From contig CM076259.1 in the NCBI GenBank assembly GCA_038380795.1, positions 79,705,224-79,769,223 on the forward strand: DNA of 64,000 nt. Reading direction: 5' to 3'. The stretch is from Pyrocephalus nanus (Eukaryota > Chordata > Aves > Passeriformes > Tyrannidae). The notes beneath the pieces were generated by a model. It was not told the DNA's origin, ran no database searches, and was given only the letters and a program-made list of their open reading frames with translations. The translations under genes and the position numbers were made by a program. This document shows positions 28,801 to 38,770 of this stretch, piece after piece; the first letter of the stretch is position 1; every line of letters begins with the position of its first letter.

Positions 28801-31800
28801 TGCTTCAGATACATCATTTCTTATAAACCACAAAGATGAATTGAAATGAGGAAAGACACTAGAACAGAAAATCATGACTCCATCCCCACTACTTTGATGA
28901 AAATTCCTCCTATCGTGAATAAACTGATTTACTTTGCACATATTTTTAATACACAGGAAACTATGACAGCTTAATTTTCTTTCACACTTTTACAACTCCA
29001 CAGACATTATCAGGGTTTAAAGTCCAGTTTGAAAACAAAGTAAGACCTTCAATTATATTCAATAATGAAATAAATCTGTACAGTCATTCTGCTCATGGCC
29101 ATTAGCTAATTATTTGAAGTGGTGCAGAGAACTTAAAAATACCTGAAAGAAATACAATTAAGAGGTAAATTTCCTCAAAGACACTGTCTAAAGTGAGATG
29201 CTTGCACAAGGAGAGGGTAAAAGAACTGAAAGCGATGTGAGAGGAAATAATGGAAACAGCAGTGTTTGGGATGGATCAAGGTCATAGTCGTAGAGATAAT
29301 AAACATCTGAGTAAAGCCAGGAGACTAGAAAATGTTGATACTGAAACTCTGTATAACCACATTTTTTGAGGCAGAAAGTGTCCTTCACAGGGGAGCACAG
29401 ATGTATAAGAACAAGGGGCTAGGAAGAAATCTCTCAGGGGTGCCAAGCTTTACAGAATTTAATCCACCTGTTACTTCTACTTTAAAACATGGATTTTAGT
29501 GAAAGCTAGAAGAACCCAAGCCACAAAATCGCCCCTTGGTTTTAGACATCCTGAAGTTAGTTCACGTTTGAGATCTTGGGTTGATCTCCTAGTGGGATAA
29601 TCCGCCTAAATCACATTTAAGTTCAGTTTCTCAGGAACTATTAGCATTCTGGGTTTGACTTGCACTTTCCAATTGGAAGAAAATCAGAACAGTAAAGTGG
29701 CTTTTTGTATCATGAGCACTATGAATTAATAGGGACTGCTATTAATTTAAGCCTTTGTAAGGTATTCCTGATAGGATGCTCTGTAAGAAACTACTGTGCT
29801 GATGATTTAACTGATTTTTTTAAAGCATTTTGCTGTTCTATAATTTTTCTACATATTTTTCGATATTTTCCACTATGTTTTGCACTAGTAGTTCCTCTTC
29901 ATCTCATTCAATGTCAATAAATGTATCTATACAGCAATGAGTGATACGTGTAGAAACTACTGAGAAATGGTACTGCTCCATAATGCACTGCTCTAATGAG
30001 AAGCATGAACTGCAAACTGTTTAATCTGGACATTTTGTTTGAATGTAGGAGGACATGCTTAGAAATACATTTACTGAAAGAGTAACAAGTCTGGCAAACT
30101 TGACTTCTTTAAATTAACATTTTCGGCTCAAACCTCATTAAAGGGCAATGAAATTCCTGTGTATTTCCTTTGCTAGCATTGGTGAGAACCAAGAGATTCA
30201 TGTGTAAACAGAAGTCTTTGCTTTTATATGCAAGCTCTCTCCTGTTCAAACCATTCAACAATGGTAAAAAAGTTCTAGTTTTCAGTCACACTGGAGCTTA
30301 ATTCTTTAAAAGCTTCTTCAAGGGAGCAATATCCTTCTTCTTCCCTCAAGGGAAAAGACTTTGTGAAAATATGCCCTTTTCAGGAGATTTTTCCTTATCC
30401 CGTAGGCCTAGAAAATCCATAGAAATTAACTCCTTTTGGCTGGACAAAAGCAGAGTGTTCAAAGGGATATGTCAGCTGCTGCCTTATTTGTGTCCTCCAA
30501 AGCCAAAGATAGCTTATATCCTCAGCCAAGCAAGCTATGCTGCATGAGAACCGAGATGATAGAAATACACAGTACTTCAGGACAGTTCAAGGAAGAAGAG
30601 ACCATGAAAGAAGTGTTTTTCACCTGAAAAGCACTGTAATTGCTAATTACAAACACAGGGTAGGAATAGCAGGGTTAGCCTGTTTTTCATCAGAATAATC
30701 AAGCAGTACCCATAAAAAGTGCAAACCCCTCTACATCTGTTCCACACAGCACGTGGTCATGTGCAGCTCACTGCCACGCAAAGTTTTCTGATGCCCAAAA
30801 ACAGAAATGCAGTTTGATAAGTGCAGTTGTGTAGCTCTTTCAGAGCAGTGGGCTGAATACAAGCTCTGACCTCAGACAGACAAGTGACAGCTGAAAACTG
30901 AGAGGACGGATCAGGGGAAGGATCAAACCTAGATTTGCTCCATATCATGTATGTTTGCTTACACCATCTAATGTCCGGGGATGGAGACAGGATGCATTCA
31001 AGATAAGGCACAAATCCTGCACATTCTGTATCCTCACTGTTTTTTTATCTTTCGAGATGACAAAATCATACGTACAAAAAACATGGATGACTTGATGAAT
31101 TTTCAGTGAACAGCAAAGTCTATTCCTCAATCAGTTCAGTAACATACAGGCTTTTTGAGAACCTCCTTAGAATATTTTTTTTCGTATAGGATTACATTTT
31201 ATTTGTATCACTGTCTGTGAGCAAAAGTCAAAACAATTCCAATTGAATTAAAATGTTTAACCTTGGTTTGATTATAGTGTCTGATGGGACCAGGTACATT
31301 TTAGTGCCACAAAAAGATTAAGCCACGTAATTTCCAAGATACTACCTTCTGTATGCAAATGTTAAAACTTGTTCAGTGCAATTCCTCATGCTGTTTCCAG
31401 TTAAAAGTAAAATAAGCAGGTGTCAGAAGGAAAACACAAAATAAAGACATTAAAATTAGACTATCAATTTCTTCTAGCAACTGCATGCCATATTTTGTCC
31501 TTTGTCCCACACAACCATCCAATATTAACTCACAAACTATTAAAATATTATGTTCAATACAGTATGTTACCTAAACTAGTGCATTGAATTTTACTGCCGA
31601 AGGTGTTATTCATCTGAATTGTGCATTGAATATTACTGCAGATATTATTATTCTGACTTCTCAATGCTATTTCATCAGCAACTATTTACTTTCCTTGCTA
31701 CTATTAATGTGAGTGCTTCTAACAGCGTATGCTACAGATACACCAAACCTTCATTTCATCTACTCATTAAAAGCCTTTCACTTAATTATTGTTGAGGTTT

Positions 31801-33192
31801 TGCCCTCAAAAAGTTCTTCTACAGAGTCAGCATGCTCCTGTTTTGAATAACAAATTTGTTAGCTATTCACACTTTAGTTACCTTTGCTGCGGAATATATT
31901 AAAAAGAATACATTACTTACATTTTGCTTGCTGGGCGTTCAGTCCCTCATGGTGCCAAACACCATCAGTTCCCTTTGTAATTATTATTTTCAGTACTTCT
32001 GGTTGGCTCTAAAGATCCAGTTCAAGAACACGATATCTCTTTTTTTTAATATTTTGTCTAAAGATGAATATACTCTTTTCAGCACTTGATCTCCAACAAA
32101 AATAGTTCCTTCCCAGTTGCTTCATCTGTTATGACAGCAGAAGCACATTCTGTGCAAGAAGCAGGCTCTTTCTGAACGAAACTTGGCCATGGTCCTGCAG
32201 AGTTTATTTCCACTCACACTGTTTTTCTACTGCATGCACACATATATTCTTTCTGTACAGTGGCAAATAGCTCTCAGGTATATTAACTGTACATCAAGCT
32301 TCATGCTATGCCTCAGCAATTTTTTTTCACAACGGAGACTGTAAAACTTTAAGATCATTCAATGTTTTTCTACTCAGTAAGTTGTTCAGTAAACTAGTAA
32401 TTTATCTTTGAAAAGCTATCATTCACTGAAATACAAAAAAACAAACAAAAAGTCCAACAGCACACTTGTGCAATGTTCAGATATTGCCTGTGATTTCTAA
32501 CAAGCAGGAAAGCAAGGCATAGGAAAGCAACAGTGTGTTCAAAATCACAAAAGCCATCTAAAACAGAATTAGGTAAAGAAACAAATCACTGCTCCCAAAG
32601 TAACAAGATCATCACTGACTGAATAAAACATGCTCCAGCAGGACTCACTGCTCACATGAACATTTGGCAAACATCTGTAAATATTCAGCAGAGATTAATT
32701 TGCACACAACCACTTCATTTATCCAACTGCATTCTAGACTCACAGTGTTTCATCCTGCATGTTGAGTGTTTCTATGAAAACTTCAGTAGTGAAGCTACAT
32801 CAGCTACAAAATGCCACCTCATAGTCAGTGTAATGCCCTCATTCCTGTTTCTTTGAATTTATGAAGTTCTCTTGAAAATCTGGTTTCCAGTTTCAAGCAA
32901 CCCTCTTCTCTCCATATTATATTTTTACAAGCATTTACTGCACAGAAAGCCTTTACAAAGAGACAAATTCTGACTATCTAAATCACTCCTTATCTAGATT
33001 TGAAGTCAATACGCATTGTAGCTTAAAATTAATATATTTAACATAATCCAAGAAGGTTACATAGGATAAACATTAAAATCGAATGAAAACTACATACACA
33101 TAAATATTTAAACCAATGGTATCTGAAAATACATTTTTTGTATTTTCCTTAAACCTAAGTTGTCCTTTTTGTATTTGAATCCATTTATAAAT

Positions 33193-33411
33193 GGCTTGTC
33201 ATTAGCAGACATTGAACTAGATGCAAACATTTTATCACAGTAGGGAGATGCATGAGCAGGCATAAATTTCACCCCTTAATAAGTAGAATATGCAATTTAA
33301 TTTGATCAAGAATAATTAAATCTGTATAAATTCAGGAAATGTATTCCATAGAGGACAAAACTTTAGAAGGTGAAATACATGTAAATAGACAATTTTACAT
33401 TTGAGCAAGAG
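33193..33411. repeat. Diverged direct duplicate, copy A
   Basis: Colinear with 40926-41134. Matching blocks in order are a 'tcatta..gaca.tgaact' block, 'tcacagt.gg.agat..atga', 'ataaat.tca', 'aggaaat.tattcc' and a final 'aaatagacaattttacat' against 'aataagacaactttact'. By eye the identity is roughly two thirds to three quarters. It lies in FGF14 intron 1. It may be an unnamed old repeat family. Confidence 0.6.
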
Positions 33412-33500
33412 AAAAAGACCACGGCTCAATTACCATTATAGGAATTACCGTATTCAAGCAGTCAGAGCTGCTTTTTAGACCTATATGAGAGAAACTTCAA

Positions 33501-33562
33501 GGACCAAATCCTGCAGGTCTTACTGAGGCAAAATATCCTTTGCCTTTTGGTGGGAGGTTTGT
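33501..33562. mobile_element. Remnant of an old palindromic amniote repeat
   Basis: 'ggaccaaatcctgcaggtct', 'tactgaggcaaaat' and 'tttggtgggaggtttt' resemble a widespread palindromic reptile/bird element whose arms read like 'ccaaatcctgc...ctcaggcaaaactccc'. I recall it as common in turtles and crocodilians but cannot name its Repbase entry. Only one arm and the turn are visible. Confidence 0.45.
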
Positions 33563-36500
33563 TTTCTATGAGTAAGAAAAGCAGTGAGGAGGCCAAGTTT
33601 TTTTTAGAATTCAGATAGAGACACATATTGTATATTTTATGGACAGGAACCAAGCTTCTATTTCAAACAGATCCTTGCATGGCTGTGCTTAGAAACTTTT
33701 TCAAAATTGTTAGTAATCATGAAATAACAGTCTGCCTATTTTATGGAGAAGGAAATTAACAAGGGACTATGCAGAGATTCCAGTTCAGCCACAGCCTGTA
33801 TTTCTTTTTAAATAGGCTTTGTATTTGAGATTGATTTGGGATTGATACTTATTTCCTAAACTAAATTCCTCTATCAGCGGCATATTTATATTAATGCCAT
33901 TTTCCATCTACTCTCCTGTCAACAGCCCTGACTGCATTGGAGAGATGCCTCTCCTTGGAGGTAAATGGAGAGGAAACTCAATCTATCCTGTATGTTGGGT
34001 TGCCACCAGGAGTGAAATGTGATAGCAATTCCTGCTATGGAGGCATCTAGTACTCCAGCCAACTAAAGCATCTCTCATAAGCACCCAAACAGCTGTCATT
34101 TGGGGAAAAGAAAATCTATTCACTTGCTGGATTTGCTTCAAAAAGCAGCCAGAGATAACCGCTTTCCCCATTTCTCTTCAGGCCCAAAATCTTCCCCACA
34201 ATTTAGCCATTCCCAAACTAAACATACCAGTTTAGAGCCTGGAGGTGGTGGTTGAGAAGCCACCAGGATGGCATATTATTACAAGCCATGGTCTGGAGCA
34301 GCTTTTAACTCTTTGTGAGAAAAAAAATCTGTTTTGTCCCCCACTTTGAGAAATCCTGTGTGTGTGTACAGCAAACAGGTGGGGCAGAGTTAGACAGAAA
34401 TAATTACAAAAGCAAGTGAGGCCCAAGGCACCTGACACACTGCAAATATTTTCATGCTGGACAGGATACTGCAGATACATGGGGCTTCATTACTTTTGGT
34501 ATCATTAAACTCAGGAACACTCAAAAAAAATCAGTAGCTGAAAACCTATTGATTTACAAAGTTTTTGTCCTTATAAAGAAATGTAAAGAGGTAAATAATT
34601 GTAGCAATCAAAAGCAGCTCCTCTATCCAGGATTCAAAATTTGAAACCAAGGGGTTTCAGCCAGCTGCATTTCTATGATGGATAAAACAAAGCCTCCTGA
34701 TGCAACCCTGCCAGAGACTTGCTCACAGCCTGTCGGATACCATATCCTTCTCTGCCCCACTCACTCCCCTCCCTCTCTAGAGCTCTGATCGGTGCGGGTA
34801 ATCCCGGCAGGGACACCTGAGGACCCCGAGGATGGCAGGGGAGCCCGGGAGGGGTTCATCACACGCTGCAGCCAGTTGTGGGGAGGAAACGCAAAGCAGA
34901 GAACATTTGGAAAGGAGCCACCCAGTCCCGTTTCTGGAAATAGACCAGCTCTTGAAAGGGATAAAAAAAGTGCAGCAGGCCGAAAATAGCTGAATAAACT
35001 GCAATTACAGCCAGCGTTAGCTGCCTAACCTGCTGGATTTTCCGCACGGTTGGAGCGGCGGCAGCTGCTCGTTCATGTGATGACTTTTGAGACTAAAAAG
35101 CCCAGCGGCTCCTGAAAAGTTTGGCGGGCAAAGGGGGCCGGGGGGGCGAGTAGCGGAGCCCCACGCCGCGGCGGGGACGGGGATCTCCGGCTCCCGCGGC
35201 CGAGTTGCCCGCAGAGGGGGAGCCCCAGGGCCCGGAGCGCGGGGGCACCGGGGAGGTCGGGCATCACGGCACTGGCTCTCTGCCCTCCCGCGGGCTGCCC
35301 CAGTCTGGGTGGAGATGATCTGCCCTCAGAGCAACAGCGCCTGTGACCGAGCTACCAGCTAATCCGGACAAGGGGATTACTAGCCTCCTCAAACAGATAG
35401 CCGCAGCTCGGCGCTCCCGGGAACGGCTCGGCTGGGCTCGGCGTCCCGGCTACTCCGCCGGGATCGCGTCGGACCGGAGCAGAGCAGCGCAAACTGTGCG
35501 GGTCGGGAGCGAGACAGCGGACCTGGCCAGCGGGGTTCATACCTACCAGACCCCCAGTCCGCGCCTCCATCCATTTCGCCGTTCACCTCTCTTGCTTAGA
35601 CGTGCTCCCCCCACTCCTTCAGGAGAGGGGGTCAGTCCTCCTCAGGCCAGGTCAGCCCTACGCAGGCAGGGTGGCTGTGCCACTCCTGCCACCCAAATCC
35701 ACTCGTCCCGTGCAGAGGGAATAGATAAGTGCGGCAAAGTCCCCAGGGAGGTGGAAAGCTGTGCTGCGGCCACTGGCACTTCGAGGTACATGCCTTGGCT
35801 TCAGGGGCCGATGCTTAGACAGCGTCCCCTCTGCAAGGGAAGGACACGGGTCCTTGGGAGAGGGATGGAGGCTGAGGGGGGCTATACGCCTCTCCCACTG
35901 GAATGCAAACTGAGAGGTCTAGAAACCACCAGTCCCCCACTTCCAAAATCCCTTCCTCCAGAGCATCGCCTCTTGCCCAGAGCATCATGGCCCTGTGGGG
36001 CGGCGGCAGCAGGCAGGGCAGGCAGGGCCACGCCGTGGCTCTGCTCTCCCCCAGCGGTCACGGCCCTGCGAGCGCGGCCCGGGCAGGGGGAGAGGGGCGT
36101 CCGCAGGGGCTGCAAGAAAGTGTCCGGCTGCCTTGCTCCTGTCTGCCCCATCCCGCCCCCGGGGGCACATGGCAAGGAGGTAGCCCCCGGCTGGCCGCAG
36201 CGCCAAGGGGCGAGTGAAGCGAAGGGCACTTTGCGGGAGTCTGAGCGCAGCCTCCGGCGGGGTATTTCGGCCTCTTTGGTATGCTAAGAAGTGGCTGCTT
36301 TTCGCTGCTGCGGCAGCGGCGGGGGAAAAAGGGGCGAGACGAGCTGGTAAACTGAAGGCGGGGGCGGGGAGGGGTAAATCAGTCAAGATGCCCACCTCGG
36401 CTCTGCACCGGACCTGCACTGTGCAAAGCATGAGGCGGCACTCCGGCTGCCGGGGAGGAAAGGGGTGAGGGCTGCCAGTGCTGCTGCTTGTTGATGTTGG

Positions 36501-36595
36501 GGTGTCAGAGAGGCAACGAGAGCCTATGATCTACTACACTGCAGTGCCAGCGTCAGGAGCCTTCTGCTCGGGAGCTGCCACTGCAGGGCAGCCGG

Positions 36596-36624
36596 CACAC
36601 ACACACACACACACACACACACAC
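36596..36624. repeat. (CA)n microsatellite
   Basis: About 14 uninterrupted CA units, followed after a short GCGC break by a further short CA run to 36638. It lies within the intronic CpG-rich block. Confidence 0.97.
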
Positions 36625-36638
36625 CAGCGCGCACACAC

Positions 36639-36672
36639 GGCATCCCTCCCCTCACGGCATCCCTCCCCTCAC
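36639..36672. repeat. 17-bp perfect tandem duplication
   Basis: The unit GGCATCCCTCCCCTCAC is present twice, head to tail and without mismatch, just after the CA microsatellite. The lack of differences suggests a recent slippage event. Confidence 0.95.
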
Positions 36673-36937
36673 AGCCTGGGCTCCGGCGGCTCTCGCCTCC
36701 CCAGGCACTTGCAGACAACCTGCCGGCCTCGGGGAGCGAGCTCGGCGGCGGGGGGGACAGAGGGCCGGCGAGGAGGGCCGGTATCTCCCCTGAAAAGCTC
36801 ATGGCTCGCCCGCCTGCCATCCCTCATCGCACACCTTGCTCGCCAAGCCGCGGGCTTGGCCGCACGGACGCCCCGAGCAAGAGGGATGCAACAGCAGCAG
36901 CGTGACCCCCGGAGACCAGGCGGCCCAGAGCACCTGC

Positions 36938-36945
36938 ATTTGCAT
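36938..36945. promoter_or_regulatory. ATTTGCAT octamer (POU-factor type)
   Basis: A perfect ATTTGCAT octamer sits in an AT-rich island inside the CpG block (about 36935-36965). POU-domain factors bind this core. Function is inferred only from the motif and its location. Confidence 0.25.
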
Positions 36946-37693
36946 TTCTTATGTAATGTACTGCAAGTTTCCCCCTCGGAACCGGGCTGAACTGAAGCGC
37001 ATGATCCCGACTGCCAGGCAGACATGGAGACGGACGCAGAGACACCGGCATGTGCACAGAGGGGTCATCCCGGCAGGCAGAGGCGGAGGAGCGGCGCAGC
37101 CAACCCGCCGATGCTGCTGCTGCCGCTCGGCATAGCTGGCTGAGTTGCCTCCTGGGCACAAGCCCCAAGAAAGTGTCCACCCCCATCACTCACCCCCCTC
37201 CACCCTCCCGGCCTAGAGTGCCGGAGGGCGAGTGATAAGGTAGAGCCCCCAGGCCGGGGGCGGGGGGTGTCAGGCTTGACTTTAGAAAGCAGAGCGAGGC
37301 GGTGGGTGGGTGTGTGTGCGTGTGGGGTGACATACTGCAAGCTATTCAGAAAGTGCTGTGCAGGACCCGAGCCCCGGCGCACTCGCCCACCGCAGGCAGG
37401 GCCGGCTGACACCAGCACAAGAGAGACAGTCTTCTCTTTCCAAAACTGACTGGGGGGCTTGCATCGGGGTCGGGAGTGGAGGGCTCTATAGGCTTCCCCT
37501 CAATAAGGGTAGTGATATAAAAGTTTCCACCTTGGAAATAGCACATAGGAACTAGGAGATGCCGGCTGGGCTAGGGTCGCCTTTGATTATTTTTTGTTTT
37601 CCCCTTTTCGGTGGTAACAGTGGCTGAAGCTAAAATCCAAACCGCTCCTTGCTTATTCATACACGTACGCACATGCATGTCCGTGCTGGCCTC

Positions 37694-37700
37694 TATATAT
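37694..37700 (+). promoter_or_regulatory. TATA-like box, possible antisense promoter
   Basis: TATATAT followed by a pyrimidine-rich stretch lies about 100 bases outside the FGF14-1B donor. On the plus strand it could position a start near 37725 that would run antisense through exon 1B. Antisense RNAs are named for human FGF14, but I cannot show homology here. Confidence 0.15.
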
Positions 37701-37797
37701 CCCCCCTTCTCCCCTCATCAGGATTGCAGATCTACCTCGGCGAGCAACAGACAGGTTAGCATAGAATAAAAACAACGCATTGCAATGGATTGCTTAC

Positions 37798-38005
37798 CAG
37801 TTGGGTTCTTGTTTTTCTTAAGACTCTTGCCACAAAGACACTGCAGCATATGCGATCCTTTGCTGAAAATGTTCCAAAGAAACCACATTGATTTGGGCGA
37901 AAAGCAATCCAGCAGCTTATACACCCTGAGAAAGAAGAGATCCTTGTGGTTGCATAATAATAAATTGAGACCAGTTCTCCTGAAGAGGGGCACCAGTTTT
38001 ATCAT
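37798..38005 (-). CDS. FGF14: FGF14 (FHF4) first coding exon, isoform 1B (partial CDS)
   Basis: FGF14 is a fibroblast growth factor homologous factor. These proteins are not secreted; they bind the cytoplasmic C-terminus of voltage-gated sodium channels and tune their gating and axonal placement in neurons. This exon encodes the alternative 1B N-terminus: 69 codons plus one base. Recognisable blocks are VPLFRR (residues 5-10), LLLCNHKDLFFLRV (15-28), KLLDCFSPKSMWFLWNIFSK (30-49) and CLCGKSLKKNKNPT (56-69), which match the mammalian 1B isoform as I remember it. The minus strand then reads ACT G|GTAAGC, a good donor in phase 1, as expected when the next exon completes an Asp codon. The start is the first in-frame ATG after a TAA at 38113-38111 and gives the family length. 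Its context (TCT before ATG, A after) is weak. The beta-trefoil core exons are outside the window. Several residues differ from the mammalian form (see findings). Confidence 0.95.
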
Positions 38006-38049
38006 AGAAAAAGCGATTATATTCCGTTCTTCTCCCAGTTTTTTTTCCT

Positions 38050-38055
38050 CACGTG
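38050..38055. promoter_or_regulatory. CACGTG E-box 45 bases before the FGF14-1B start codon
   Basis: A perfect palindromic CACGTG, the core bound by bHLH-zip factors such as USF and MYC/MAX. It lies within the presumed 5'UTR. The motif is short and could occur by chance; only its position makes it worth noting. Confidence 0.3.
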
Positions 38056-38570
38056 GTATATTTCTTTGAGACTTTTCAACGGATGCTTTTTTTTCAGCCA
38101 GGCTGAATGGTTATTCCCCCTAGACCAACACTGGATTATAACCAAAAGCGTGGAGAGCAAATGTAAGAAATCCCTTTTTTCAGCATGAAGCCAAACGAAA
38201 AGTAAGGTAGTGAAATCCCAGCCGAGGCCAAAACCTCATCGGAGACACCGGCAAAACGCGGAAGACAGATCCCCAGAGAGAAAACCATAGCCTGGTACTT
38301 GACTGCTAGGAGGATGGGTGGATCTGCAGAACAAAAGCCACGGCAGGATCCATCCTACTGAACGACTGCCATTGTGCAGCCCCGCGGCAGGAGAGCGCAC
38401 CGCCAGCACCCGGCGAAGCCCAGCTGAGGCGCAGAGAGCGCTGCCGGCCGCGGGCGCGGACCCCGCCCGCAGCCCCCGCCGATGCCCCGCAGCCCCCGCC
38501 GCCGCCCCGCGACGCCGCCCGCCCTCGCCCGCGCGGGCCGCTCGCCTGCCGGCCCCGCTGCCGCTGTGCC

Positions 38571-38620
38571 CCGCACCGCCCCGCACCGCCCCGCACCGCC
38601 CCGCACCGCCCCGCACCGCC
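38571..38620. repeat. 10-bp GC minisatellite, five perfect copies
   Basis: The unit CCGCACCGCC is repeated five times without change, with partial matches on both sides. It lies inside the upstream CpG island. On the FGF14 sense strand each unit is G-rich. Confidence 0.95.
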
Positions 38621-38747
38621 GCGCAGGAGGCAGCACCCCCGCCCCGCGCCGCCCGCCGCAGCCTCGGCGCCCAGTCGCCGGCGGGCGCCGGGGGAGGAGG
38701 AGCTGCCGAGCCCCGCCGGCCCCGACCGCCGTCACGGACCCACGTGC

Positions 38748-38770
38748 GGCCCGGCCCGGCCCGGCCCGGC
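38748..38770. repeat. GGCCC pentamer repeat
   Basis: Four to five GGCCC units in tandem, directly after a CACGTG box at 38741-38746, within the CpG island. Confidence 0.9.

Larger units (their letters stand above)
22130..33192. other. Non-coding intron, nothing recognised apart from simple repeats
   Basis: AT-rich sequence with a poly(A) at 24026 and a CCAA tract at 25753. A GC-richer 260-base patch at about 27400-27660 has no recognisable family. The 122-codon plus frame at 23346-23714 has no features of a real protein that I can see. Confidence 0.65.
35040..37300. promoter_or_regulatory. CpG island, patchy intronic block beside FGF14 exon 1B
   Basis: Dense CpG clusters at about 35.05-35.56, 35.98-36.46 and 36.54-37.29 kb are separated by less GC-rich sequence. 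On the FGF14 strand the block lies 0.5-2.8 kb downstream of the 1B donor, so it is intronic to that transcript. Long open frames on both strands here (for example 35343-36287 plus) have simple Arg/Gly/Ala/Pro-rich composition in several overlapping frames, as expected from GC-rich DNA with few stops. I recognise no protein. It may hold further start sites or an antisense transcript. Confidence 0.7.
1..37797 (-). other. FGF14: FGF14 intron 1 (5' part, 1B transcript)
   Basis: This follows from the splice donor at 37797 (GTAAGC on the minus strand) and from the absence of any further FGF14 coding exon at lower coordinates. In mammals the first intron of the 1B transcript is several hundred kb long, so an exon-free 37 kb is expected. 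The alternative 1A first exon, which in human lies between exon 1B and exon 2, was not seen. The intron holds the CR1 copies, the ERVL-type LTR, simple repeats and, next to the exon, a CpG-rich region. No long GAA/TTC tract was seen; the longest TTC runs noticed are three to four triplets (for example near 9130 and 30330). Confidence 0.85.

Noticed and set aside
35343..36287. 314-codon plus-strand open frame in the CpG block
   Set aside because: Arg/Pro/Gly/Ala/Ser-rich with no domain. Overlapping long frames occur on both strands, as expected where GC-rich DNA lacks stop codons.
36478..36990. 170-codon plus-strand open frame
   Set aside because: It runs through the CA microsatellite and the 17-bp tandem repeat and encodes a Thr-His run there. 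No recognisable protein.
1..37797. Possible counterpart of the human FGF14 intron-1 GAA repeat (SCA27B)
   Set aside because: No GAA/TTC run beyond three to four triplets was seen. The human repeat lies much further from exon 1B than this window reaches.
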